This document shows, piece after piece, positions 8,346 through 15,672 of a stretch of 64,000 bases of DNA. A program made the position numbers and the translations under genes. Positions within the stretch are counted from its first letter, which is position 1, and each line of letters opens with the position of its first letter. Below the pieces are notes generated by a model, which was not told the DNA's origin, searched no databases, and saw nothing but the letters and a program-made list of their open reading frames with translations. The stretch comes from Nostoc parmelioides FACHB-3921 (GTDB lineage Bacteria > Cyanobacteriota > Cyanobacteriia > Cyanobacteriales > Nostocaceae). The DNA is taken from the NCBI RefSeq assembly GCF_014696625.1, contig NZ_JACJQL010000019.1, positions 1-64,000 on the forward strand. The letters run 5' to 3'.

Positions 8346-8840
8346 ATGAATACTACAACACCACCTCATCCCCATCCCAGTGGTGACAAACGCTTGAAGA
8401 TGCTAGATGCAGCTATCAAGCGTCACCAGTATCAGCAAGACGCTTTAATTGAAATTCTTCACAAAGCCCAAGAACTGTTTGGTTACTTAGAAAACGACTT
8501 ATTGCTTTACATAGCCCATAGCTTGAAGCTACCACCTAGTCGAGTGTATGGGGTAGCAACTTTCTATCATTTGTTTTCTCTAGCGCCCCAGGGAGTCCAT
8601 AGTTGTGTGGTGTGTACAGGTACGGCTTGTTATGTGAAAGGCGCACAAGCAATTTTGACAGATTTAGAAAAATCTACTCGCATTCATGCTGGGGAAACTA
8701 CTGCCGATGGTCAATTATCACTGCTGACGGCGCGGTGTTTGGGTGCTTGTGGGATTGCTCCGGCTGTGGTGTTTGATGGCAAAGTCTCAGGTAATCAAAC
8801 TCCGGAATCAGTGAATGAGCGCGTGCAAGGATGGCTATAA
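8346..8840 (+). CDS. hoxE: Bidirectional hydrogenase diaphorase subunit HoxE
   Basis: This is a 164-residue NuoE-like subunit of the NAD(P)-linked bidirectional [NiFe] hydrogenase. It carries one [2Fe-2S] cluster in a thioredoxin-like fold. The ligands appear as CVVCTGTACY (Cys-x4-Cys) and ARCLGACGIAPAV (Cys-x3-Cys). The helical N-terminus ALIEILHKAQELFGYL and SRVYGVATFYHLFS are typical of NuoE/HoxE. hoxF follows after about 127 bp that include an interspersed repeat. Confidence 0.94.
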   Translation: MNTTTPPHPHPSGDKRLKMLDAAIKRHQYQQDALIEILHKAQELFGYLENDLLLYIAHSLKLPPSRVYGVATFYHLFSLAPQGVHSCVVCTGTACYVKGAQAILTDLEKSTRIHAGETTADGQLSLLTARCLGACGIAPAVVFDGKVSGNQTPESVNERVQGWL

Positions 8841-8847
8841 ACAATTA

Positions 8848-8897
8848 AAAATTCAAAATACCCTACGGGAAGGCTGCGCCAACAAAATTCAAAATTA
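8848..8897. repeat. 50-bp interspersed repeat, copy 2 (inverted)
   Basis: This is the reverse complement of 4831-4880 with one mismatch. It occupies most of the hoxE-hoxF spacer, so it would be present on a hoxEF transcript. Confidence 0.85.
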
Positions 8898-8967
8898 AGA
8901 AAGCCTGGTTTTATTTGAGTTTTTAGGTTGATATTTGTTGCCTTGTTTTGGAGAGTTGAGAGAAAAC

Positions 8968-10602
8968 ATGGAACTGACTGAATTACTAGATATTGGCAGA
9001 CAAGAACGCTCTCAACAGAAACCAGTGCAGATTCGTTGCTGTACGGCTGCTGGTTGTCTGTCTGCTAATTCGCAAGGGGTTAAACAACAATTAGAACAGG
9101 CGGTGAAAGCTGAAGGTTTGGAGTCCGAGGTGCAAGTCACTGGTGTTGGCTGTATGCGCTTGTGTTGTCAGGGGCCGTTGGTGGAGGTGGCGGAGAGTGG
9201 GGAAAAAAGAACAAAACAAAGGCTTTACGGGAAGGTTACGCCTGAAGATGCGTCAGCAATTATTGGTGTTTTGAGGGGGAAAGAGTCACAATTGTCAGTT
9301 GTTGACTTAGAACAGCCATTTTTTACTTATCAAACGCCAATTGTTTTAGAGAACAGTGGCAAAATTGACCCGGAAAGGATTCAAGCTTATATTGCGGCTC
9401 AGGGTTATCAGGCGCTTTACCAAGTGTTGCGGGAGATGACACCGGCGGGAGTTGTAGACAGCATTAGCCGTAGTGGTTTGCGGGGGCGTGGTGGTGCTGG
9501 TTATCCTACAGGGTTGAAATGGGCGACGGTGGCTAAGGCGAAGGGAGAGCGCAAATTTGTCATCTGTAACGCGGATGAGGGAGATCCAGGGGCTTTCATG
9601 GATAGGAGTGTGTTGGAAAGTGATCCCCATCGGGTGTTGGAAGGAATGGCGATCGCTGCCTATGCTGTCGGTGCTAGTCAAGGTTATATTTATGTTCGGG
9701 CAGAATATCCCATTGCTATCAAACGTCTGCAAACTGCTATTCATCAAGCCCAAAGGCTCGGTTTGTTAGGTAGTAATATTTTTGATTCCCCCTTTGATTT
9801 TAAAATCGATATCCGCATCGGTGCGGGAGCCTATGTATGCGGCGAAGAAACAGCCTTGATGGCTTCCATTGAGGGTAAACGTGGTGTTCCTCATCCCCGC
9901 CCCCCTTACCCGGCTGAGTCTGGTTTATGGGGTTATCCGACTTTAATTAATAACGTCGAAACATTCGCCAATATTGCCCCCATCATTCGTAAAGGTGCGG
10001 ACTGGTTTGCTAGTATTGGCACTGCTAAAAGTAAGGGGACGAAGGTTTTTGCTCTGGCTGGTAAGATTCGCAATACTGGCTTAATTGAAGTGCCAATGGG
10101 TACTTCTTTACGGCAAATAGTGGCAGAAATGGGCGGCGGTATTCCCGATGGTGGTGTTGCCAAAGCCGTGCAAACAGGCGGCCCTTCTGGGGGTTGTATT
10201 CCAGCTTCTGCCTTTGATACTCCTGTAGACTATGAATCCTTGACTAACCTGGGTTCCATGATGGGTTCTGGTGGAATGATTGTTATGGATGACACCACCA
10301 ACATGGTAGATGTTGCCCGATTTTTTATGGAATTTTGTATGGATGAATCCTGTGGTAAATGTATTCCCTGCCGGGTGGGGACGGTACAACTACATGGACT
10401 ATTAACCAAGATTAGTGAAGGTAAGGCTTTAGTTACTGACTTAGAACTATTAGAAGAACTGTGCGATATGGTAAAAAATACTAGCTTGTGTGGTCTTGGT
10501 CAGTCTGCACCTAATCCCGTATTTAGTACATTACGTTACTTCCGCGATGAATATTTGGCATTGATAGCTCTAGGATCTGTTTCTCTAAATTCAACAGATT
10601 AA
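8968..10602 (+). CDS. hoxF: Bidirectional hydrogenase diaphorase subunit HoxF
   Basis: This is the flavin subunit (544 residues), which passes electrons between NAD(P)H and the hydrogenase iron-sulfur chain. An N-terminal NuoE-like thioredoxin [2Fe-2S] domain has Cys in IRCCTAAGC and GVGCMRLCCQGP. The NuoF body follows: FMN/NADH site GRGGAGYPTGLKW, NADEGDPGAFMDRS and GAYVCGEETALM. The C-terminal [4Fe-4S] ligands are in ESCGKCIPCRVGT and SLCGLG. An upstream TTG at 8935 is in frame, but the ATG at 8968 follows a GAGAG purine stretch and fits the family N-terminus. hoxU, hoxY and hoxH are not adjacent. Confidence 0.95.
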   Translation: MELTELLDIGRQERSQQKPVQIRCCTAAGCLSANSQGVKQQLEQAVKAEGLESEVQVTGVGCMRLCCQGPLVEVAESGEKRTKQRLYGKVTPEDASAIIGVLRGKESQLSVVDLEQPFFTYQTPIVLENSGKIDPERIQAYIAAQGYQALYQVLREMTPAGVVDSISRSGLRGRGGAGYPTGLKWATVAKAKGERKFVICNADEGDPGAFMDRSVLESDPHRVLEGMAIAAYAVGASQGYIYVRAEYPIAIKRLQTAIHQAQRLGLLGSNIFDSPFDFKIDIRIGAGAYVCGEETALMASIEGKRGVPHPRPPYPAESGLWGYPTLINNVETFANIAPIIRKGADWFASIGTAKSKGTKVFALAGKIRNTGLIEVPMGTSLRQIVAEMGGGIPDGGVAKAVQTGGPSGGCIPASAFDTPVDYESLTNLGSMMGSGGMIVMDDTTNMVDVARFFMEFCMDESCGKCIPCRVGTVQLHGLLTKISEGKALVTDLELLEELCDMVKNTSLCGLGQSAPNPVFSTLRYFRDEYLALIALGSVSLNSTD

Positions 10603-10671
10603 TTAGACATCGCACTCCTCAAAACTACCAAAAAGCGATCGCACTTCCCAACATTACACACGCTATCGCAC

Positions 10672-10812
10672 TCAGCAAATTGTTTTGATGTGTGGATAGT
10701 TGAGAATTTTTTGATCGCAGGTCATGAGTTCTATATTGCGGCGGTAGGCGATCGCAACAATAATACGATCAGCTGGGTCTTTGTGGAAGTCGCCAGGTAA
10801 TTGTGCTAAATC
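10672..10812 (-). pseudogene. C-terminal relic of a PIN-domain (VapC-type) toxin
   Basis: The minus strand reads DLAQLPGDFHKDPADRIIVA and then ELMTCDQKILNYPHIKTI before a stop. This is the characteristic C-terminal end of a VapC-like PIN ribonuclease, including the DPADR and TCDQKI acidic motifs. The upstream two-thirds of the domain is missing: the frame meets a stop at 10837-10839, inside the rpsU terminator. No antitoxin gene is present. It is a decayed type II toxin-antitoxin locus. Confidence 0.72.
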
Positions 10813-10820
10813 GCCAAAAG

Positions 10821-10850
10821 AAAACCCCCATAGTGCTTATGAGGGTTTTG
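10821..10850 (-). terminator. Rho-independent terminator of the rbpA-rpsU unit
   Basis: On the minus strand, AAAACCC-U-CAU pairs with AUG-G-GGGUUUU around a 7-nt loop. The stem lies 20 bp after the rpsU stop codon and its descending arm ends in a U-rich run. Confidence 0.75.
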
Positions 10851-10870
10851 TTTTGTCCCTATGTCATCTT

Positions 10871-11059
10871 TTAGGTACGGAAACGTCTTTTGCTCTGTTT
10901 GTGCAAGGCGAGTTTTTTGCGCTTGCTTTTTTCAATAGGCGTTTCAAAGTGACGGTGCTTCCTCATGTCTTGGAAAATTCCCGCTTTGGAAACTTCTCGC
11001 TTGAATCGGCGTAAGGCTGACTCAATGTGTTCATTCTCACCCACTACTATTTGGGTCAT
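10871..11059 (-). CDS. rpsU: 30S ribosomal protein S21
   Basis: This small basic protein (62 residues) sits near the anti-Shine-Dalgarno end of 16S rRNA. Motifs IESALRRFKREVSKAGIF and the Arg/Lys-rich tail SKRKKLALHKQSKRRFR are diagnostic. It lies 130 bp downstream of the RNA-binding-protein gene. In Anabaena, rpsU is known to be cotranscribed with cold-regulated rbpA1, and the same order is seen here. Confidence 0.96.
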   Translation of the reverse strand: MTQIVVGENEHIESALRRFKREVSKAGIFQDMRKHRHFETPIEKSKRKKLALHKQSKRRFRT

Positions 11060-11189
11060 TATCTCTCCTGCTAAATTAGCTTAATTAATGGCTCATAATG
11101 GTAAGCCGTTCAGTTGACTCAAGTTTAAAAAAAAGGCGTACTCTTTGTCTAATCTGAAAATCGGCTACAAAAATTTCAGCTTTAAAAGC

Positions 11190-11498
11190 TTAGTAGCGGT
11201 TGCGTCCACCGCCTCCACCGTATCCTCCCCGATTACCACCAGAAGGACCTCGGTCTTCTCTGGGCTTGGCTTTGTTAACTTTTAGGTCACGTCCCATCCA
11301 TTCAGCACCATCAAGAGCTTCGATAGCGGCTGCTTCTTCAGCTTCACTTCCCATTTCCACAAAACCAAAGCCCCGTGGTTGTCCTGTTTCGCGGTCAGTA
11401 GGTAGTTGAACACGCTTTACAGTACCGTATTCTGCAAAAACGGCACTTAAGGTGTCTTGGGTAACTTCGTAAGAGAGGTTGCCTACATAAATTGACAT
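11190..11498 (-). CDS. rbpA1: Glycine-rich RRM RNA-binding protein (RbpA1-like)
   Basis: This 102-residue protein has one RRM domain (about 1-78) with RNP2 (IYVGNLSY) and RNP1 (RGFGFVEM) intact, then a Gly-rich tail (GGNRGGYGGGGGRNRY). Such cyanobacterial Rbp proteins bind single-stranded RNA and are induced by cold. The rpsU gene downstream matches the described rbpA1-rpsU operon, so the symbol is likely but rests on context. The 5' leader region carries two 22-bp direct repeats. Confidence 0.9.
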   Translation of the reverse strand: MSIYVGNLSYEVTQDTLSAVFAEYGTVKRVQLPTDRETGQPRGFGFVEMGSEAEEAAAIEALDGAEWMGRDLKVNKAKPREDRGPSGGNRGGYGGGGGRNRY

Positions 11499-11543
11499 CG
11501 ATGGTCTCCAAAATTGTTACTGTCTAGAGATGTAAATTTCGGA

Positions 11544-11589
11544 GAAAAGCCTGTAAATACTAAAAGGGAAAAGCCCGTCAATACTAAAA
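11544..11589. repeat. Two 22-bp direct repeats upstream of rbpA1
   Basis: Units at 11544-11565 and 11568-11589 match at 20 of 22 bases (core AAAAGCC/CGT, ATACTAAAA) with a 24-bp period. They lie 46-91 bp upstream of the start codon, in the promoter or leader of a cold-type gene, so they may be regulator sites or a leader motif. Confidence 0.55.
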
Positions 11590-11707
11590 ACAAAGATACT
11601 CACCGAATTAACTCTCCTTTTCTAGGATGACATAGAAGCCAATTCTCTGCATCTATAATTTAGATGATTAATTACATAAGATCGGCCAATTGCCGAAGAT
11701 AGGGCTT

Positions 11708-13246
11708 TTAATTCCGATTAATCCGAATCAATTCCGTTAAAATGCTGTCTAAACTGCCATTGACTTGGATTTTCTCAATCTTCTCGGCAATTCGCTCTAA
11801 CACCTCCAATTCTTTTAAACGCAAGGCTACGGGGTTATCTTCCATGACCTTGGCAGTATTCAACATACTGCGAGTGGCGGCTGTTTCTTCACGACGACGA
11901 ATTACGTTGGCTTGGGCAGCTTTCTCTGCTTCCACAACTTTGCTTAAGATTGTTTTAATTTCACCAGGAAGAATAATATCTTTCACCCCAACAGAATCTA
12001 CTTCGATTCCATAATCGGCAGTTTTCTGACGAATGTATTCAAAAATGCTTCTATCAATTGCGCCTTTATCCTCCAACAAAGCATCCAAGCTTTTCTCACC
12101 TACAGCTCCACGTAAAGCAAACTGCAATTCCTTATATAAGTAGTTGATGATATCAGATAAGCCGTTTTTGGCTCTCAAGGGGTCGAGAATGCGATAGCCA
12201 GCAGTTAAGTTCAAGCGTAAGGGTACTTTATCCTTGGAGAGGATATCTTGCCCGGATACTTCCAATGTTTGTTGACGTAGGTCAAAAACTTCCGTTTGCC
12301 AAGAACGTCCAAACAACCACCATGCGTGCTTCCCTGAGGGTAGTTGTGTCTGAAACTCTTGATTGATGTATAGCAAGCCAATGTGTTGTGGTGGTACTTC
12401 GCAAAGGTGTAAGTAATTGTGGCTCAAGGCTACAACCTCTCGTGAACCAGACACTAACTCACCAATAAGGGAGGTTGGCAATTTAGCATCGCTGCTGATG
12501 TCAATTACTTCTACTTCCACGCCTTGCCAGAATAGCTTGCGGCTAGTTGGTGGTAGGATGGCAATGACTTTACCTTGATAACGAGCGATCGCTACTTGTT
12601 GACTTTGTAACTGTACCGTTTCGCAATAAGTAGCCACAAAATCAGGGTGTCGCTCAATCAATATTTCTTCTAAGGGAAAGTCTGGATTGGGGATAAGACG
12701 ACTGATAGTCCGCACCGAAACATCTCGATCAACCGACCAAAAAGCGTACTCTCCGGTAGAGAGCGATCGCACAAAGTTGTTCTGCACATACAGCAAACCA
12801 AGCTCATACTCAGAAATTGGGAACTTCTTAATTCCACTCAAAATAATTCCCCGTAGTTGCTGTACAAACTCAGCAGGTAATTCCAAATTTGTTTCCAAAT
12901 TGAAAAAATGAGCTTGTACCTCAATAAAACCGCGCCAAAACACCCGCAATTGATTAGGTAAAACACTAAGCCACGTTTGCCCACACCTGACTAAAGCAGC
13001 TTGATTAAATGCTGTCCTGACTATTAGTAAATGTTCCTGTAATTCTGCACCATGATTTCGGAGCAATAATTCCAAGTTCTCAATCTTAGCTTCAGGTTGA
13101 TTGAGGTCATAAGTTTTAACTTGCCAATGCCTACCAAAATAAATATAAGTCCCAGGTTGTAAGATTTTCTTGAAATCACTGCGATTATATAAAATACCGA
13201 TTTCGTTAGGTTTAATATAAAAATATTTCCACATATCAATTTGCAT
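11708..13246 (-). CDS. Extended slipin (SPFH/band 7) with internal repeats
   Basis: This 512-residue SPFH protein likely scaffolds membrane microdomains. The SPFH domain is at about 325-470 (VPLRLNLTAGYRILDP, LQFALRGAVGEKSLDALLED, YGIEVDSVGVKDIILPGEI), followed by a charged helical tail. The first 320 residues are built from repeats. Unit A (core IGLLY, then G-x-Y/H-x-x-W) recurs at 14-50, 147-182 and 287-322. Unit B (LVRCGQTWLSVLPNQLRVFW, AIARYQGKVIAILPPTSRKL) recurs at 83-132 and 217-264. The order is A-B-A-B-A-SPFH. There is no obvious transmembrane helix. The gene lies 36 bp downstream of a YdeI-like gene. Confidence 0.85.
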   Translation of the reverse strand: MQIDMWKYFYIKPNEIGILYNRSDFKKILQPGTYIYFGRHWQVKTYDLNQPEAKIENLELLLRNHGAELQEHLLIVRTAFNQAALVRCGQTWLSVLPNQLRVFWRGFIEVQAHFFNLETNLELPAEFVQQLRGIILSGIKKFPISEYELGLLYVQNNFVRSLSTGEYAFWSVDRDVSVRTISRLIPNPDFPLEEILIERHPDFVATYCETVQLQSQQVAIARYQGKVIAILPPTSRKLFWQGVEVEVIDISSDAKLPTSLIGELVSGSREVVALSHNYLHLCEVPPQHIGLLYINQEFQTQLPSGKHAWWLFGRSWQTEVFDLRQQTLEVSGQDILSKDKVPLRLNLTAGYRILDPLRAKNGLSDIINYLYKELQFALRGAVGEKSLDALLEDKGAIDRSIFEYIRQKTADYGIEVDSVGVKDIILPGEIKTILSKVVEAEKAAQANVIRRREETAATRSMLNTAKVMEDNPVALRLKELEVLERIAEKIEKIQVNGSLDSILTELIRINRN

Positions 13247-13282
13247 AAAAAATTCAGATGATTTGATTCAATTTCAAGGCAT

Positions 13283-13864
13283 TTATAACTTAGTAATTTT
13301 GTTTTGTAATGCTAAATTTATAGTTTCCTCAATTCGCTTCAGCCTTGTTTCCGGACGTTTAGCGCTGGCAAGCCGTAAAAGAATATTTTTCTTAGATGAG
13401 TTACTTAATCCTAAAAAATATGTACTAGCTGTTTCATTAGCTGCTAAGGCTTGTTGTAAGTCATCGGGAATAATTAATGCTTCTATGTCATCTAACGTAG
13501 TCCATGAACCATCTTGTTTTGCAGCAGTAATTTTCGCTAAACCAGCCTCAGTCATCAAACCTTGCTCACTCAGTTCTTGGATATATTGTTTATTTAATTT
13601 CGACCATACACTTTTCTGTTTTCGGGGAGTAAATATCTGCATATAACGTTCTTCATCCAAGGATTTAACTTTACTGTCAATCCAACCAAAACATAAGGCT
13701 TCCTTGACTGCCTCATTATATTTAATACTTGGTTTGCCACTTTTGACTTTGTAATAAATTAGCCATATTCCAATTGATGTTTGATAGTTTTTCTCCAACC
13801 ATTTCCGCCATTCTTGGCGATCGCTGGCTTGGAATGTTTGTAATTGATTATCAAAGTTTGACAT
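13283..13864 (-). CDS. YdeI/OmpD-associated family protein
   Basis: This 193-residue protein matches the YdeI/OmpD-associated (bacteriocin-protection) family. Evidence is the N-terminal WLEKNYQTSIGIWLIYYKVKSGKPSIKYNEAVKEALCFGWIDSK block, with the GWIDSK signature, plus TPRKQKSVWSKLNK. The C-terminal part has the usual LGLSNSSKKNILLRLASAKRPETRLKRI helices. Biochemical function is unknown. It shares orientation with the slipin gene 36 bp downstream, so the two may be cotranscribed. Confidence 0.8.
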   Translation of the reverse strand: MSNFDNQLQTFQASDRQEWRKWLEKNYQTSIGIWLIYYKVKSGKPSIKYNEAVKEALCFGWIDSKVKSLDEERYMQIFTPRKQKSVWSKLNKQYIQELSEQGLMTEAGLAKITAAKQDGSWTTLDDIEALIIPDDLQQALAANETASTYFLGLSNSSKKNILLRLASAKRPETRLKRIEETINLALQNKITKL

Positions 13865-14262
13865 AGCAGTAACTTATGAATGAAGAAGTCGATATCCTAT
13901 CAAACCTACTTATATTACATATACTACATTATATTTTAAAACTCTGCAAATGTAGGTGTTTACAGTTCAGTTGCGGGCGAATATGTCTCCAAAACTGGAT
14001 TAAGATTACTGCTACTTGCGTCTAGAGTACCCAAGGGTTATCTAGAAATAGACAACAGCATCAAATATGTCGTTCAGTTTGCCTAAATAGGAAACCGAAG
14101 GAACATACTCAAGTTAGAGAGAGAACATCCGCTCTAGCTCCTTCACTGCTACTACTGAACATCACCAGGTGATGACCAACAGTAAACCTACATTACAGAG
14201 TTTTTCTAAAGTTAAATGGGCTACTTTTGCAGAGTAGTGTCTTTTGACCCTGACAGGGTGGG
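13865..14262. other. Non-coding region with an anticodon-arm-like hairpin
   Basis: No protein-coding similarity is seen. At 14221-14237 the minus strand folds into a 5-bp stem (CTACT/AGTAG) with the 7-nt loop CTGCAAA, which looks like an anticodon arm reading GCA (Cys). Acceptor and T arms are not recognisable, so it may be a decayed tRNA or chance. Confidence 0.35.
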
Positions 14263-14336
14263 GAGAAAGTATAGGAATCGAACCTACAACATATCGATTT
14301 ACAGTCGATCGCTTCTACCAATGAAGCTCACTTTCG
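14263..14336 (-). tRNA. tRNA-Tyr(GUA)-like gene with a short variable loop
   Basis: The minus strand folds as a cloverleaf. Acceptor CGAAAGT pairs with ACTTTCT (6 of 7 pairs). The D arm GCTTC-ATTGGTA-GAAGC contains the GG pair. The anticodon arm is ATCGA-CTGTAAA-TCGAT with U33 and anticodon GUA. The variable loop is only ATGTT, and the T arm is GTAGG-TTCGATT-CCTAT. Bacterial tRNA-Tyr normally has a long (class II) variable arm, so this is atypical. Position 8 is G rather than U and the first acceptor pair is mismatched. It may be a diverged mobile-element tRNA or a pseudogene. Confidence 0.55.
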
Positions 14337-14340
14337 GTGT

Positions 14341-14389
14341 GTTTGATGTAGCATAAGCTTTATCGGCTCTGCCACTGACCTTATCAAAC
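14341..14389 (-). other. tRNA-like remnant with perfect 7-bp acceptor-type stem
   Basis: GTTTGAT and ATCAAAC close a 49-nt segment that directly precedes the tRNA-Tyr-like gene by 4 nt. Inside, GTCAGTGGCAGAGCC resembles a D arm; full anticodon and T arms are lacking. A further hairpin at 14451-14469 (TTGGGT/ACCCAA) has the loop TCTGTAT, which recalls the CTGTA of a Tyr anticodon loop. The series looks like a decayed tRNA cluster. Confidence 0.3.
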
Positions 14390-14544
14390 GGTGCAAAACA
14401 GTAACTTATTACTTTGCGGTATACGCTCAATCCAAAGGTTGGCGCACCAGTTGGGTATACAGAACCCAAACCATAGCTCGGCAAATGTATTACTATCTTG
14501 TAACCCAATGTAGCATAGGAAAATTTGAGGCGGTAGTCTAAGTA

Positions 14545-15471
14545 TTAAACTAGACCGTCTCCCCCTGGTGGACTAATAACCAAGCGCAAAACTGACAAAG
14601 CTAAAATTATCAAAAATAGTACGAGTCCAATGGTGCAGGCGTAGCTGATTTCTAAATTACTGAAGGCTTGCTCATAGAGATAATAAACAATGGTTTTCGA
14701 GCTATTAAGCGGCCCGCCTTGAGTCATGATGTAAACTTCCTCAAATACCTTAGTAGCAGAAATCGCAGAAATTACTGCTACTAGTGCTAAATAAGGTTTC
14801 ATTAAAGGGATGGTAATATCCCAATGTTTACTAATACCATCTGAGCCATCAATGGCGGCGGCTTCATACACATCTGCGGGAATTGATTGCAACCCAGCTA
14901 GATAAATCACCATGTAATAGCCTAGTCCTTTCCATATCGTCACAGCCATAACGCTGGCTAAGGAAATTGGCACAATCCCGAAAATTTTAGCGGAAGTTGT
15001 GAGCCAGGGAATTCCTTCTGGGAAAAGACCGATTGTTTTGAGCAACTGATTAAGTAAGCCATTTTCGGCGTATAGCCATTTCCACGCGATACCTGCAACC
15101 ACCATAGAAATTACTACTGGTGTGTAGTATGCGGCTCTAAACCAATTAATTCCTCGTAGTTTTTGATTAACTAAGATTGCCAACCCTAGAGGCGCAATCA
15201 CCAAAATCGGCACTACAGCGACAAGATAAAGAAATGTATTTTCTAAAGTTTTCCAGAAAACAGCATCTTTCCACAACCGGAGAAAGTTTTTAAAACCTAT
15301 CCACTGCGGTGGTTGGCTTAAGTCTTCGTAGCTAGTAAAACTCAGGTAAAAGGCTTGCAACGCTGGCCAAAAGACGGTTAACCCCAACAGAATCAAAGCA
15401 GGTAGCAAGAACAGATAGGGAGTCATCCGCCCTTTGATGAGTATCCAATCTTTAACCGTCAATTGATTCAT
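14545..15471 (-). CDS. Sugar ABC transporter permease (MalF/UgpA type)
   Basis: This 308-residue inner-membrane permease has six predicted helices. The cytoplasmic EAA loop that docks the ATPase is intact (EAAAIDGSDGISKHWDITIPLMKP at about 215-238). FLLPALILLGLTVFWPALQAFYLSF and TQGGPLNSSKTIVYYLY are typical of the carbohydrate-uptake CUT1 class. Binding protein, partner permease and ATPase are not beside it, so the substrate cannot be assigned. Confidence 0.88.
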   Translation of the reverse strand: MNQLTVKDWILIKGRMTPYLFLLPALILLGLTVFWPALQAFYLSFTSYEDLSQPPQWIGFKNFLRLWKDAVFWKTLENTFLYLVAVVPILVIAPLGLAILVNQKLRGINWFRAAYYTPVVISMVVAGIAWKWLYAENGLLNQLLKTIGLFPEGIPWLTTSAKIFGIVPISLASVMAVTIWKGLGYYMVIYLAGLQSIPADVYEAAAIDGSDGISKHWDITIPLMKPYLALVAVISAISATKVFEEVYIMTQGGPLNSSKTIVYYLYEQAFSNLEISYACTIGLVLFLIILALSVLRLVISPPGGDGLV

Positions 15472-15672
15472 AAAAGCGTTTTATCTATGCTATCTACCAA
15501 AGCTAATTAATATTACACGAACAGTTGCCACTAATTTCGCAGGAGACGGGCGAAAAGCCAATAGCTATCTTGAAGTGGCTCAAGCTAGTAGATGTTTTCT
15601 TGTCATTCCCCTTGCCGATCTGATATGTTATGCTATATTAAACGTAGTCGTTATGAGTTCGCTATAAATATT

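Noticed and set aside
9346..9753. 135-codon frame antisense to hoxF
   Set aside because: Shadow of hoxF codon bias; no similarity and no ribosome site.
14299..14508. 69-codon minus frame with a TTG start
   Set aside because: It overlaps the tRNA-like fold and hairpins, lacks a ribosome site and shows no family similarity.
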